Source: Amaurobius ferox (taxonomy: Eukaryota; Arthropoda; Arachnida; Araneae; Amaurobiidae). Taken from it: a stretch of DNA of 64,000 nt. Positions 10,453 through 23,149 of the stretch are shown piece after piece. Positions within the stretch are counted from its first letter, which is position 1, and every line of letters starts with the position of its first letter. Under the pieces are notes generated by a model that made no database searches, had not been told where the DNA came from, and saw only the letters and a program-made list of their open reading frames with translations. A program made the translations under genes and the position numbers. The DNA is taken from NCBI GenBank assembly GCA_951213105.1, contig OX578133.1, positions 138,799,203 through 138,863,202 of the forward strand, read 5' to 3'.

Positions 10453-11362
10453 TATACAGGGTGTCCCAAAAACATTAATCTCGGCTTTTATTCCTTAAAT
10501 ATCGTTATTAGACATATATAATAAACTATAAAGTTGCGTAAAAAAGGTACAGAATTTTATGAAATCGATTAAAATTTTCAAGGGAATTAAATTTTAAGAA
10601 ATACGAAATTTAAATTTTTATGCGGCCCCCCGTACAAAAACATTTCCAACGAGTAAACTGTGCCCCATACGCTAATAAGGTGATGTACAAAATTTCAGCA
10701 TTTTATCATAAAACGTCCCAGAGATATGAAAAGACAAAAATGCTGACTTAAACCACTTTTCGATGCATCGACATGGGTTCTCAGAGGGGAAATATCATGT
10801 TAGCACACAGATCACGTTTCAGGGGTCATACACAAATTACGAGAGAAAACAATGATTGCATAAATAAATAACAATTTTGCTATTTATTGGTACAATAGTA
10901 TTTAAACTGTGTAGAAATAATACCTTTACACAAAGATTACAAAGCTTGTCTCCATTAAATATCCATTAAAGATAAAAGGCAGATATTATTTGCCTATGAT
11001 GCATTTCTGCGTTGCGTCATATTCACTCTTGCTGTAAACATTTACATTTTTATTTGTGATTAATCCCTCACCAACTTTGTTTAAACATACCTCTGGGACT
11101 TTTTATAATAAAATGTTGAAATTTTGTACATCACCTTATTAGTGTATGGGGCACATTTTACTCTTTGGAAATGTTTTTGTATGGGACCGTATAAAAATTT
11201 AAATTTTGTATTTCTTCAAATTTAATCCCTTGAAAATTTTAATCGATTTCATAAAATTCTGTACCTTTTTTTACGGAACTTTGTAATTTAATATATATGC
11301 CTAAGATCAATATTTAAGGAATAAAAGCCGAGATCAAAGTTTTTTGGGATACCCTGTATATA
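10453..11362. mobile_element. Fold-back MITE with about 290 bp inverted arms
   Basis: The element starts TATACAGGGTGTCCCAAAA and ends with the complement TTTTGGGATACCCTGTATA. The arms (about 10,453-10,745 and 11,075-11,362) share inverted blocks such as ggtgatgtacaaaatttcag, cgattaaaattttcaaggg and aggaataaaagccgagat. The arms have diverged by point changes and small indels. A TA dinucleotide flanks both ends, as for Tc1/mariner-type insertion. The central 330 bp is unrelated and non-coding. Confidence 0.8.
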
Positions 11363-11489
11363 TAAAAACAATAGAATCGGGGCAATCCTGAGGCTGTCCT
11401 ACGTAGCAAGTGGACATTCGACCTCTGAATCCCACAGACGACACCTATGCAAGATAAGGAATGAATAAAGGTGTTATTACACTACGCGG

Positions 11490-12955
11490 TAGTGAAAATA
11501 AAACACCAAGAAGGAGAGAACAGAACGTGTTGAAAATCGGAAAACAGAGAGAGACAGCAACGAACAATAAGTGATGTTTATTGCAACATGATACACCTAT
11601 ATACTGAGCGATAACACCATCTGATCAGTAGGTTGTAGGACCACCGCGGGCGGCGATACAGGCAGCAACATATCTAGGTACAGAGTCAATGAGCGTGCGG
11701 ATGTTGTCCTGAGGGATGACTGCCCATTCCCTATCAACCATTTGCCAGAGTTCGTCTTCTAAACGCGGCGGTGGTAGCGCACGTAAGTGACGTCCAATAA
11801 CGTCCAAGACGTGTTCAATTGGTGAGAGATCAGGGGAGATGGCCTCGGGCCAGGGAAGATGGCCTGGGAGATCAGGGGAGATTGGTGAGAGATCAGGGGA
11901 TGGCCTGGGTTGTATCCAGGGAAGCACCTGGGTACCTTGCAGGGTATGTTGGCTGATGCGTACCGTGTGTGGTCGGGCGTAATCCTGCTGGTAAAAGGCA
12001 TTTTGAACCCCCTGAAGAAAGGGCAGTGTCACCGGCCGCAGCACGTCATCTACGTATCGTTGAGCCATCATAGTGCCCTCAATAAGGACCAGAAATGACC
12101 TGCTATCGTAGGCGATGGCGACCCAAACCATGATGCCGCGTTGTCGGGCGGTGTGGCGTTCCACAGATGCGGCCGGATTGGACCTGTCACCGCTTCGGCG
12201 CCAGACTCGTGCATGGCGACTGTCATTGCTAAAACAAAAGCGTGACTCGTCTGAGAAAACGACCCTGTGCCATTTCGCCGTCCACGTGGCTCTATCCTGA
12301 CATCATTGCAAAACGAAGGCATCTGTGCTGTTGGGTCAATAGCAGTCTTCTGAACGGGCGCCATGAGTGCAGGTCGCCAGCGACCAATCAGCGGATAATG
12401 GTCCTGGTCGATATGGGAACAGCAAAGTGTGTTCTGCACATGCTGTAAAATGGCTACGGAAGTGGCCTGCGAGGCCGTCAACGATTGCCTGCGGATGCGT
12501 CGGCCCACGCGTGCTGACGTCGCTTTGGCCATACCTGCACCCCTCAAACGTATCACATTCCCTTGTTCCAACCATCTTCGCCACAGCCGGTACACCGTGG
12601 ACGCGTGTGGATGTCCGCTGATATTTGACGTATGGATCAACCTGCCCTTTTGAATCCGATCACCATAGCGCTCATGAAACCGTCTGTCTGCTGGAACTGC
12701 CTCGGTTGGCGGTGGCCTGGCATTTTCTGCTGCTACACGTTTTTTCTGACACACAAAAAAAAATGCAAAATGATTTCCCTGACAGACAGAACGACGCGAC
12801 TATTGCCGATTCTGAAGGTTCTTTCCCTTATATCTCACTCAACGTGCGCGGGATAGCTGCACATATCGCATCATTTACATAACTCGGTGAGCTGCGTCTA
12901 CCCTGCAATTTGCATATTTTTCTGCCCACTCCTTCTTGTTGTCTCATTTTCACTG
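11490..12955 (-). mobile_element. Decayed Tc1-like transposon
   Basis: The borders are set by imperfect terminal inverted repeats. The left end (from 11,490) reads tagtgaaaataaaacacc then aagaaggag. The right end, read on the minus strand from 12,955, gives agtgaaaatgagacaac then aagaaggag. The GC content is far above that of the flanks, and the interval contains the broken transposase described separately. The length of about 1.47 kb fits the superfamily. No clear TA duplication survives. Confidence 0.8.
11625..12754 (-). pseudogene. Broken Tc1-like transposase
   Basis: The minus strand encodes a Tc1-type transposase spread over frames. The N-terminal part (from about 12,754) shows helix-turn-helix-like text (HASTVYRLWRRWLEQG). 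After frame changes, an open stretch from about 12,290 down to 11,625 contains VFSDESRF (first catalytic Asp), MVWVAIAYDSRS, QQDYARPHT (second Asp), DLSPIEHV (catalytic Glu) and the C-terminal IAARGGPTTY typical of this arthropod lineage. A local duplication of about 20 codons rich in SPDLSPI lies between the second Asp and the Glu, stretching the usual 34-residue spacing to roughly 55. Frameshifts plus this expansion make activity very unlikely. Confidence 0.85.
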
Positions 12956-13019
12956 TCATATATAAACTTCGACCGTTGCTCGACATGCATTAGCGAATAG
13001 TTTTAGTCTAGTGGTTTCA

Positions 13020-13800
13020 GCGTAATATCTCATGAACAATTTGTCGCATTATAATAAAATGGATGTCATTCGATTAAAAAAACGAGGACTACAACAAACA
13101 TAGCAAACAGCAACAAATTAGCAAAGTATCAGCTATGTTTTTATTGTTTATACATATACTAGAATCTCGTTTTTTAGCCAAACTATGTACATTTAAAAAA
13201 AATTATTTTCTGCGTTCACATCTATACAATATACTCAGTATACCACCTTGATTTCTTCCAAATAGCTTCAACGGTTTTTGAGATTACAGATAACCAGTGA
13301 TGTGACACACATATCCACTAACTCTGACAACATCCCTTTTTATAGTTAACCTATATACATTTTTAAAATTTTCTTTCTGCACTTACATCTAGACAATATT
13401 CACAGTATACCACCCAAATTTGATACAAATTGCTTTAGAGGTTTTCGATATTACGAAGGGTCAACGATTCTGGCAAATTACCGTTTTATAGTTAAACTAT
13501 ATACATTTTTTTTCTTCGTTCACATCTACATAATATATAAAACTTGCCATCCAAATCGCTTTTATGGTTTCTGAGATTACAAGAAGGGATAACGATTTGG
13601 CACACACTCAGCCACATACCCACAGACTGACAAAAGTTATTTCTAGTACCTAGGGACTTGTGATTAAATTACAATCATCATATTTAGGCTACATCGGTTA
13701 AAATGAAAATATTACTTTACTTAAATCTTATGTATCAAGAAAAGTGGTACAAGTCACAACTCACTATCACCATACTTTCCTCTATCTCAGTGCGAGGAAC
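13020..13800 (+). mobile_element. Family D element, copy 2
   Basis: It ends in CACCATACTTTCCTCTATCT then cagtgcgaggaac, a decayed version of the family D terminal hairpin, in the opposite orientation to 1,109-2,287. It contains three or four diverged tandem copies of a unit of about 170 bp with ttcacatctacataatata, accacccaaatttgat and gagattacaag. The 5' end is uncertain. Confidence 0.45.
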
Positions 13801-14137
13801 TTAAACAGGGAGTAATAAATCTAATTATGACGTAGAAAACTTTATATAAAATATGTTGTAACAAAATAAGGTTGTCAATAGGTTTCAGATGCCATTTTCT
13901 TCAAGACAAATCGACAGTGCCACCACATTCACCAAAGCATATTTATTATCTTCTTTACTATTTCATTTTATTCTATCAATTTTTAAATGTAATATTTGGT
14001 TTATAATAAATTTAGCGTATTTAAAAGTTATATTTTTTTAAATACATTAAAATATGTATTTCCTAGGTTATATGACACTTATTTAGCCGCAATCAAAAAA
14101 AGATTAGCACAATTCAACAGGTGGGCAAAACATGTAT

Positions 14138-14232
14138 ATTCTTCGTATTCTACGTTATTCTACTTTCTTCGTATTCTACGTTATTCTACTTTCTTCGTAT
14201 TCTACGTTATTCTACTTTCTTCGTATTCTACC
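14138..14232 (+). repeat. 26 bp minisatellite, about 3.6 copies
   Basis: The unit TCTTCGTATTCTACGTTATT plus CTACTT is repeated with almost no change. The flanking 13,801-14,137 interval shows nothing else. Confidence 0.9.
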
Positions 14233-14539
14233 CTTTTTTTTAATTAATGTATTTTTTATTTTCTGTGAATTCTCAAGCAAAAGCTTAAAAAATGAGATTT
14301 TAGATTCCCTGGGGGTAAAGATTTCATGCTTCACTTTACTTTGGTTGCTATACAGTGAGCGTTACAACCGACGTCACAACCTGTTCGTTGCTATGATAAT
14401 TTTCAAACAATGATTTATCTATCGAATGGATAATGAATTATGATGTTTTTCGAAATCAGTTTTAAATTAAATTTCGGTTCGAACAATTTTCAGTGTTGTA
14501 TCAGTAACGTTAGCTGATAAGTAAATGCTAATATTTTTA

Positions 14540-14826
14540 TGTAAATGTTCCTTAAGTTTTCGATATATAATTTCGAAATTAATTGTACTGATAGTAATAT
14601 AAATATGCTAAGTTTACTGCTAATTCAGAAACAAAAGCCGTGCACCCGGATTTCGTGTACCCCGCACGCGTATATAAGACGCAGCAAGTTATTTATTTTC
14701 TGTTGTAAGCGGGCGTATCGTAAAAGTGTTGTTGAGTTTCCGGAAATTCGCTATATGTTCTTGCTGGTGTATTTTAATCAGAGGTATGCATCTTAAATAC
14801 CGGGAAAAGCCGGGTACATGTTCTAG
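14540..14826 (+). mobile_element. Helitron-like 3' end, copy 2
   Basis: The stretch ends with a short GC hairpin (taCCGGgaaaagCCGGgta, 14,798-14,816), then catgttCTAG followed by T. Hairpin plus CTAG|T is the canonical Helitron 3' terminus. The preceding 180 bp is GC-richer than the neighbourhood. The 5' end could not be placed; 14,540 is a guess. Confidence 0.45.
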
Positions 14827-16715
14827 TATTATATAAAAGGCTGCCAAAAATTTGTCACTTTAGAGATCAGTTCTCTAGTTACGCCATTGTACACAAAGTC
14901 GCATACGCACAATACACAACGCACATTCATAAGGCATTTGTCCAAAAGTGGACAGGCAATTGTTCTAAATGTGAAATCCTGGAATTCTACTTAAGTCTCG
15001 AATTGGACACTTTTACACAAAATAACACTTCCTCTAGTACAAGAAAGTAAAATGACCTATGACAAAACTGTAAACACTTCAAGAATGTCCTGCGGGAATG
15101 GGGGGGGGGGGGGGAATAAAGTTTGATGGACTTATATTCTAATGATTTAAATATGAATGAATCCATAAGGAAAATCATATAAGAAACATATGACTTGAAA
15201 ATCCTTGGAGGAGGGTAGTCATAGTCATCCCCCATCTCCCATTCCCCACCCCAAATGGTGTTCCTGATCCGTCTCTTTGATTAACATATAAACAGATGAC
15301 AAGTTTAGTTCCAGGTTCAATGTAGAATGTATGAAACTAAAAACAAACGTTTAAAGGATATAATTAAAAAAAATATTTTACGACTGTAAATATCTTTGAA
15401 TTGAATAACATATGTTCAGCTACTCCTCAACTGTAACGCTTATTATTTTGTCAAGATTGCCTTACTTTGACATTCTGTGTCAGTAACCGAACGTGTGGAT
15501 ATACATATATGAATAATTGTGCCCTCTTTAAAAAATGATGTGAATTTAAAGTTTTTAAACGCTACAGATTCTTTCATGGCTATTACGCCATTAAACTAAA
15601 AGATGGCAGCACCTTCTGTGAATCCCGAACAATTTAATAAGATATTCTAATAACCTTGAATAAGAGTACTGTAAGGAATTGATAGTGTTTTCAAGGGTAA
15701 AAATTATTGAATGATTTTATTAAGAGGCAGTTCCACAAATATGAAAGTTATTTTTGTGAGTTTTTATTATTAACAAACAACATTTTTTCCATGACTTTTC
15801 ACTGTTACGTTCAATATATGAAATATTGTTTAATTTAATATTCACAGCTTAAAAACTTTTTTTTTTGTGTGTGTGTGTCTTTCAGTGACAACTTATAAAA
15901 ATAAGTAATTGAATTTTGTGTTACGAATTTATATTTTGAGAACACTTAACCTTCTATAGCTACATTCAATATTGTATAAAATCAATATTTATAATATTGC
16001 ATTTTATAATTTTGTTTATGGCATATTTCTGTACCTATATGAAAAAGTTATGTTCTGTCTCACTGATAATATTTACTACAAGTACTATTACATTTATTTT
16101 ATTTGCCTTATATGTTTACGTAATAATATTTTAATGCCATAGTTTTCAATTATCTGATGTTTCTATTTTTAGAAATTTTGTTTTCAAACTCGTGTTAACT
16201 ATGGACATGAGACAAAGAGTGCTCTTTTACATCTCAGATATAACATATATCTGTATTAACCAAAATGTTTAGTCAAATTAGTGATTAAAATTGATTACGA
16301 TTGTACGCTCAAGACATACTTGCCCTTGATAGACTAGATTTTAACTCTTCTCAAATGGATCACATGTAGGTTCAATTAATAGAGTAATTCAATTTTAAAT
16401 CATGATTGACGATTATCAGATTAATACATCATCAACTATTCAGTCATTAAACATTTGCTCATATGTCTCTTTGTTTGTTTATGTATTTTTGTCAATTATA
16501 CGTGTGAGAATGCACAATGCCTCACTACAAAAACTACGTACATTAATGCAGTTTCCTACATTCATATTACTAATAAAACTTTTACGGTATATTATTCTTA
16601 TAATTAAATTTTATTTGCTCGAAAATCAGTCACCTGTAAGACGATTGATGAAATAATTCAATTATAAGTATGATTGACGATTAACTATGTAATTGTCACT
16701 AACGATTGACGATTA
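14827..16715. other. AT-rich interval, no gene seen
   Basis: It contains a G homopolymer at 15,101-15,114 and a (GT)n patch near 15,867-15,880. The only other visible texture is short direct repeats of attgacgatta near 16,400 and 16,670-16,712. Confidence 0.6.
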
Positions 16716-17271
16716 CAGTAATACCCCGAAGTTACGCCATGGGTGGCTCTGGCATTGATGGCGTAAGTTGAAAAAGTATAAGTCATAGATTTACATTTCC
16801 ATATAAATCTATGCATTACATACTCACCTGAGATAATCGGTTTTGTGATAGCAAATCTACAAATAAAGCGCTAATTTATTGGTAATTTAAGCTATTTTAT
16901 TTTATAACATACGTATAAAAAATGAGTTAATATTATTCTTATAGTCTACTCTTATGTTCTTTCCAAAATATTATTAAACTTTCATGAATTAGTCATCATT
17001 TCATTGATATGTGAGTTACTATTTTATAAGTTACTATTTTGAAGTAGATGGCTTCATGAAGTCTAGCAAAGTCGTCTATCGAGATTAAGACTTTTCGTGC
17101 TGCGCAAAATGTCTTCATAACATGAAATTAGCCTTTTTACGCCTTGCCTTGTAGTTGAAACACGTGACCCTGGCGGCAGAGGCAAGACTTGGAAGCGGAA
17201 GGGAACAGTCAATCAGTTAACAGCGTAACTGCGAATTCGCGTAAGTCGGGAGAACGTAAGTGGGATTATTA
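16716..17271. mobile_element. Possible pogo/Tigger-type MITE
   Basis: The left end reads CAGTAATACCCCGAAGTTAC after a TA, and the right end, complemented, reads TAATAATCCCACTTACG. Short CAGT...CCC...TTACG inverted ends and a length of about 550 bp fit pogo-type MITEs. The inner blocks gttacgcc and gcgtaact are also inverted. The ends match imperfectly. Confidence 0.45.
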
Positions 17272-18345
17272 GTTCACATCAGATTTTAAGTTACCCCTCA
17301 ATCGTGATTAATAATATTAAATAAATTATATAATAATCAGTCATGATTGACTATTAAGCACTCTTCATTTAACTGGAATTTTAAATCGTGACTGGCGGTT
17401 AAATAAATCAATTTCGTTGTAATTCATTGATATAAGCTACTTAAGCTTGAATAACGATTTGTGATTAATTTGGTAAGAATAATAATTCACGGTTTATGGG
17501 AAAATTTTACGACGACATTGAATTATTTAAGTATCAATCTTGAGGAATGATTAAGAAACAATTGATGATTAATACGTTTGCATCTGTCTCTCCGGTGAAT
17601 CGTAATAGGAGAGACCGGGCCTAGTGGGGTAGGGATTAAAATAATCATACAAAATTTCATTTGAGTCGCTCAATTATGTTTGAAAAAAAATCGAGCCTAT
17701 AGACAAATCCTAAATACATTAAATAATATTTATTTCTGTATAATAATTATTTTCTGTATAATAACAGAAAATTATTATTAATTTCTGTAAGTGAATTTAT
17801 GCATGCATGCACCTATGTTTATATGCATGTATATTCTGGGTTAAACTAAGCAAATAGGAAGTTTAACTCATTGTTAAAGTTGAAAACTAGTAGAATAGCA
17901 CGTACTGCTAAAAATTCATAAAAGCTTAAATGACTTTTAAAAAAACTCTGAAAGAGGCAGAAACTGCAAAATAACATGAAAGTGACTATCGTATTTGGCG
18001 ATTTTTACTCAAAGCATTTCGTTTGCAGTGCTCCACGTTCTACGTGAATATTTATTTAGCTTATTCTCTGCAGGTGGGACAAATTTCGGCTGCACTTGAT
18101 CATGCATCTTTTCTTAGGTCTTACTATTGTTATTTCCCCGTTATGGGGTAAGTTATGAGAGAGTGTCGTTTCAAGGTCAGTAAAATAGAAAGTGTTAACG
18201 CAACGCAGTGTTTTCAACAAAATCTGCAATCGTATTATAGTTTTCATAGAATTTATTTCAAATTTTCACTATCTAGATAATAACTAAAATATTAGAAAAA
18301 TAATTAAATAAACGAATAATATTATATTTTTACTTATATATTATG
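17272..18345. other. AT-rich interval, no gene seen
   Basis: I see no coding frame or recognisable repeat beyond short palindromic AT words such as the 17,742-17,780 stretch. Confidence 0.6.
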
Positions 18346-18725
18346 TGTTGATGCAATGGGATAAAATAGTGCCTTTTCTGCTTTATTTTTGGCAAACATT
18401 TTTTAAACTTAGTATATTTTCAATTGTGTTTGATTGTTGCAACGAGATGATGTTATACAAATATGTTCTGCAATTCAATTTTGCCAAATTCTATTTGGCA
18501 TAGGTTGTCCAAACTTTCGATTTTTCGTAAATTGCTTCGCAAAGGATACCAGGATATTTTCTTTAGATTTATAAATAAAAACAGAAATCATCTATTTATT
18601 TTTTAAATTTCCTTTTTCATTTGCTTTATGGGTCAAGTAAAATTTTAAAATTGCAATACGATGTCAAATGCTTTTAGAATTTACACATGTTTTTAATCGT
18701 GTGAAACGCTGGGTACATGTGCTAG
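18346..18725 (+). mobile_element. Helitron-like 3' end, copy 3
   Basis: It ends in aacgctgggtacatgtgCTAG then T. It shares accaggat, tttagatttat and the overall order with 4,839-5,177. Its ending gggtacatgtgctagt matches the 14,826 copy closely. The 5' boundary is uncertain. Confidence 0.45.
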
Positions 18726-20374
18726 TTTATGATGAATGTTAAATAAAATAATTTTGTTGTTTGTATTCTTTCAATTTATATCGAGTACCGTGTTCATTTT
18801 CATATCACCAAACTAACCTAACCATAGAAAATAGATGCATATTTTTATACACCTTATTTATTACACGGACTCCCCTATTATAAGACTCCCTTTTATGTAT
18901 AAAGAAATATAAAAACTATTTGACGTATATTTCTGCGGAGAGAAAGAACACCAGGGTGTCTTATAAGAAGTCTTACCTGCCCCAGCCGCAGCAGAATTTT
19001 ATCTCCACCTTTTACTACAGTGTCTAGAATCAATAGAGCTTCTAGACACTGCACTCAGAGCCCCCACAAAGAGGGGGGGGGGGGGGTCAGTTGGTATCAT
19101 GGTACTGGGGACCGGCAACTATTGGGGGCCCGTGAACATTGCTGAGGATAAACTATTTATTATAGAACATCTGTGTATGAATGTATACTTTTGTTTTTTT
19201 CCTAAATTACTTGAAGATTGTTTGATTTCCGAAATAGTAAAAAGCTCAAAGAAGGTATCCTTAGTTCAATACAAGTCGTCTGGGTAGAGATAGTTTCATA
19301 GTTTCATAGTATTTAACTTCAGAATCTGTCCATTATTTTTGTTATTAAGAAAAGCAATGTCAGCAAAGCAATAAAAAGGACCGATCACTACAGGGAAAGC
19401 AGGGAGCAATTTTCCAGAATTGCACTCATAAAATATACACTTTTATTCTCCTAGTAGGTAAGTTTGCTCTCCTTCATTCATTTAAGTTTACAGCTCATAT
19501 CAATCAGATCCATCTGTCTACTGAGGCGATCCTTGTCTACAGATTTCTTTTGTGAAATTCTAAGTTTGGGAAAGGGCGATCTTATCTTCCCTTCTCGTAA
19601 ACCAATTAACGCAACGGGGTGTCCTGGAGTCCAACTGTATGCAGAGCTGTAGAAAGGAAAATTCTAGTTTCTTTCTACAACCTCGGTATGAACCAAAGAG
19701 CTACTCTCAGATTGAATTGCTGCTCGAAGGTATGAATTTGAAACCCACATTGATTTCAGTGATGTAATAACCGAAATTTCTTTAAAGAAAGTGCGAAAAT
19801 CAAATTTATTTTAATTTCTCATACAATAATATAATAATATTATATGTATTATCAGTGCTAGTGCATCTCCCAACATGCGACTAAATCTCACAAAAAGTTA
19901 TTCGCTGAAACAATAGATTAAAGAGGAAATATTGATTCCAATGCTACCATCTAAGATTTAAGGTATGTTCAAAATAATTTTCTTATATTTTTCAAATATT
20001 ATTTTTAAATATCTTAATCTTGAAACAAAGTAAATCTTAGAATAAATTAAATGTATTTTATCGCATTTCTATACTGCTTTGTAAATTTATTTCTTTAAAA
20101 CAAGTATAGTTAAATATTACAAAATTTCAGGCAAAATATTGAATTATTAAAAGAATATGAAGGCTTTAGTACTTATAATCCTTTTTTAAACTTTATATTG
20201 TATGATTTTATGTTGAACTTGGTAATTAGTAGAAAGTGTACTCATTGAAAAAGAAAATTCATACATTTTCTATTATATATTACATTTTGACAAGGCGTAT
20301 CTAGGACAGGACCGGGGAGATTTGGGGGTCCGCTCCGCTCCCTCTCTCGAAATCCTAATTTAAAAAAAAAAAAA
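18726..20374. other. Mixed interval, no gene seen
   Basis: It contains a G homopolymer at 19,073-19,086 and a short inverted pair around tctagacact/agtgtctaga (19,019-19,054). No coding region is supported. Confidence 0.55.
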
Positions 20375-21239
20375 TCTGATGTGGGCAACACATGACTTTC
20401 CTTATATAATGCAAAGAATTTACTACATTTACAGTTTAAAAAAAATGTTATTCTTATAGTAGATACTTACATTCTTTCCAAGATATTGAAATTTCTTCAA
20501 TTAGTCGCCATTTCCATTGATTTAGCGTCATTAGCCAAAATCTCGCCAAGCGTTATGCACAAAGAAATAAGTTATTCTTACAGCAGATAAATGACTACTG
20601 GCGTTCAAATATAAAAGTATTGCTCAAAGTATCTTTTTTCATGAATGGAACGAGCTAGTTCCACGAGAATGATGTCACCCAATTTATCGCATGGTATTAC
20701 ATATGAAAAGTGAACATGTTTCTCAATAGAAAATATTTTTTTTTAATTTTATATGACTTTTTGATAATTGTTTTGAAAAATGCGCAATATCTCGAGAACG
20801 GTTCATGTTAGCGTTTTAAAAGTTACGTCAATCGTTTTCTAATGAAAAATTACATAAGAAATGTCTATTTGCGTAACTTTATTAGTGGTTTTTAATTTTT
20901 TGACGATTTTTTCAAAATTTCACTCGAAAATTTAGGGGGGTTCTGAACATTCCATTGCAAATAAAAACAATAGGCTTCCAGTGTTTACGAATTGTGATTT
21001 TTGTACCAAATTTCGTTCGAATCGGTCCATTCGTTCGTCAGTTATCGTCTCCACAGACTCACTGACACACACACACACACATACTTTCACACTCACACAC
21101 ACACACACAGACATCACTTCAAAAATGCTTGATTCGTGATCAAGGATGTTTGAAACGTGCTCTCCCGTCGAAAACTCGAATTCGAATTTTCGACCGTGTC
21201 ACAATACTTTCCTCATACATTATATATATAAGGAAAGTA
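20375..21239 (+). mobile_element. Family C element, copy C1
   Basis: It starts TCTGATGTGGGCAACACATG ACTTTCCTTATATA and ends with the hairpin ACTTTCCTCATACATTATAT then atataaggaaagta. Landmarks are caatatctcgagaacggttc, cgaatcggtccattcgttcg, two CA tracts (21,064-21,112) and acatcacttcaaaaatg. The start is the same as in family B, but the body is unrelated and the terminal hairpin differs. Confidence 0.75.
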
Positions 21240-21242
21240 ATA

Positions 21243-22119
21243 GGTTTTTCTTATAGTAAATACTTATATTCTTTCCAAGATATTGAATTTTTGACAATTA
21301 GTCATCATTTTCATTGATTTAGCCTCATTTTTATCCATTTGGCGAGATTTTCGTTAATTTGGCAACATTTCAAAAAGTCGCCAAGTTGGCGACATTCCGC
21401 CAAATTTGTCGCCAAAATCTCGCCAAGCGTTATGGACGAAGAAATAAGTTGTCCTTACAGCAGATAAATGACTATTGGCGTTCAAATGCAAAAGTATTAC
21501 TCAAAGTATATATTTTCATGAATGGAACGAGCTAGATCCACGAGAATGATGTCACCCAATTTATCGCATGGTATTACATATGAAAAGTGAACATGTTTCT
21601 CAATAGGAAATTTTTTTTTTTCATTTTATATGACTTTTTAATAATTTTTTTAAAAAATGTGCAATATCTCGAGAACGGTTCATGTTAGCGTTCTAATATT
21701 TATGTCAATCGTTTTCTAATGAAAAATTACATAAGAAATGTCTATTTGTGTAACTTTATTAGTGGTTTTGATTTTTTGAAGATTTTTTCAAAATTTTATT
21801 CGAAAATTTAGGAGGGTTCTGAACATTCGATTACGTATAAAAACAATAGGCTTCCAGTGTTTACGGATTGTAATTTTTGTACCAAATTTGGTTCGAATCG
21901 GTCCATTCGTTCGTCAGTTATCGTCTCCACAGACTCACTGACACACACACATACTTTCACACACACACACACACACATACACACACACAGACATCACTTC
22001 AAAAATGTTTGATTCGTGATCAGAGATGCTTGAAACGTGCTCTCCCGTCGAAAACTCGATTTCGAATTTTCGACCCCGTCACAATACTTTCCTTATACAT
22101 TATGTATATAAGGAAAGTA
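21243..22119 (+). mobile_element. Family C element, copy C2, 5'-truncated
   Basis: The body and 3' end closely match C1 and the copy lies directly downstream in the same orientation. Its first bases are missing, so the two form a head-to-tail pair. It has a CA tract at about 21,958-21,990 and ends CTTTCCTTATACATTATGTA then tataaggaaagta. Confidence 0.75.
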
Positions 22120-23149
22120 ATAATTATTAGATGGGATCTTTTGTACATACAAATGGTGTTGTGTGGCCTTAACAGTTTGTCTGACTCCACTCCTTCGAAA
22201 AATAATTCTGTATACGTGTTTGACATTTTATCTCATAAACATCAGAATTCATACATTTTGGAAGAAATATTTTATGAGCATAATGAATGAGTTTTGAATT
22301 ATGCTAGCATTCTCATAATGTAATTATAAAAGTAAATTAGAATAAAAGAATTAGCTATGAAACAAAAACGTCTTTGATGAACTTTATTTTAGCAACGTTA
22401 TATTGGTGAATCGTTGTTATTGGTGTTATTGGAAATTATATTAACTGTAGTTCAAAAGATATTCACAAAATTTCTTGAAATTTGGTAGCGTTATTGGTTA
22501 GGCATTATTCTTTCGAACTGATTTGATTTTTGGTGAAAATTTAACAATAATAGTGGCACTTAAAAAAATCAAAATAAAAATGATACGGTTCTATTAAATT
22601 ATACTGTATACTGTAAAGTAAGCACTTGTAATGCTATAAAAAATTAAAATGTTACTACTCCCGCTATGCTGGTATAAACTGCTCTCAACACCACCATATT
22701 TTCGACTGTGTGTGGCTCGATACTTGGCAAATTGGCATTTAAACAGAACTAACTTATCATATAAAAGATGAAATTTAATGAAAAACGGCAAAATCAATGT
22801 AATTTAGGAAATATAATTTTGTAATAGACTAATACAATGTATTAAATCAAAAATGATTTCAATCGGTTTTTCAAAAATATGTATATTAAAACCTCTAAGG
22901 ATAACTTTAGTAGGACATTTGAAGGATACAAATTTTTAATGTTAACTGTTAAAAAATGGATTTTATTCAAAAACAGAGAACTTTGCGTCTTGGCATTTTT
23001 CAGTGAGGCAAAACAATTGATGCACAAAAACGACATGTATCAGTGCGTGTATATATTGCAGCTGAACACTTATTGGGGGGTAGTTCAGTTATAACACTAA
23101 TAACTGTTTCTTCTGGATCGTTGTGGTGGGCAAAAATGTTGCAATACCA
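22120..23149. other. AT-rich interval, no gene seen
   Basis: Several short open frames here lack any family resemblance, splice context or composition change. Confidence 0.55.

Noticed and set aside
21877..22290. 137-codon frame across family C copy C2
   Set aside because: It reads through a CA microsatellite and the terminal hairpin of a non-coding element and is not conserved in copy C1.
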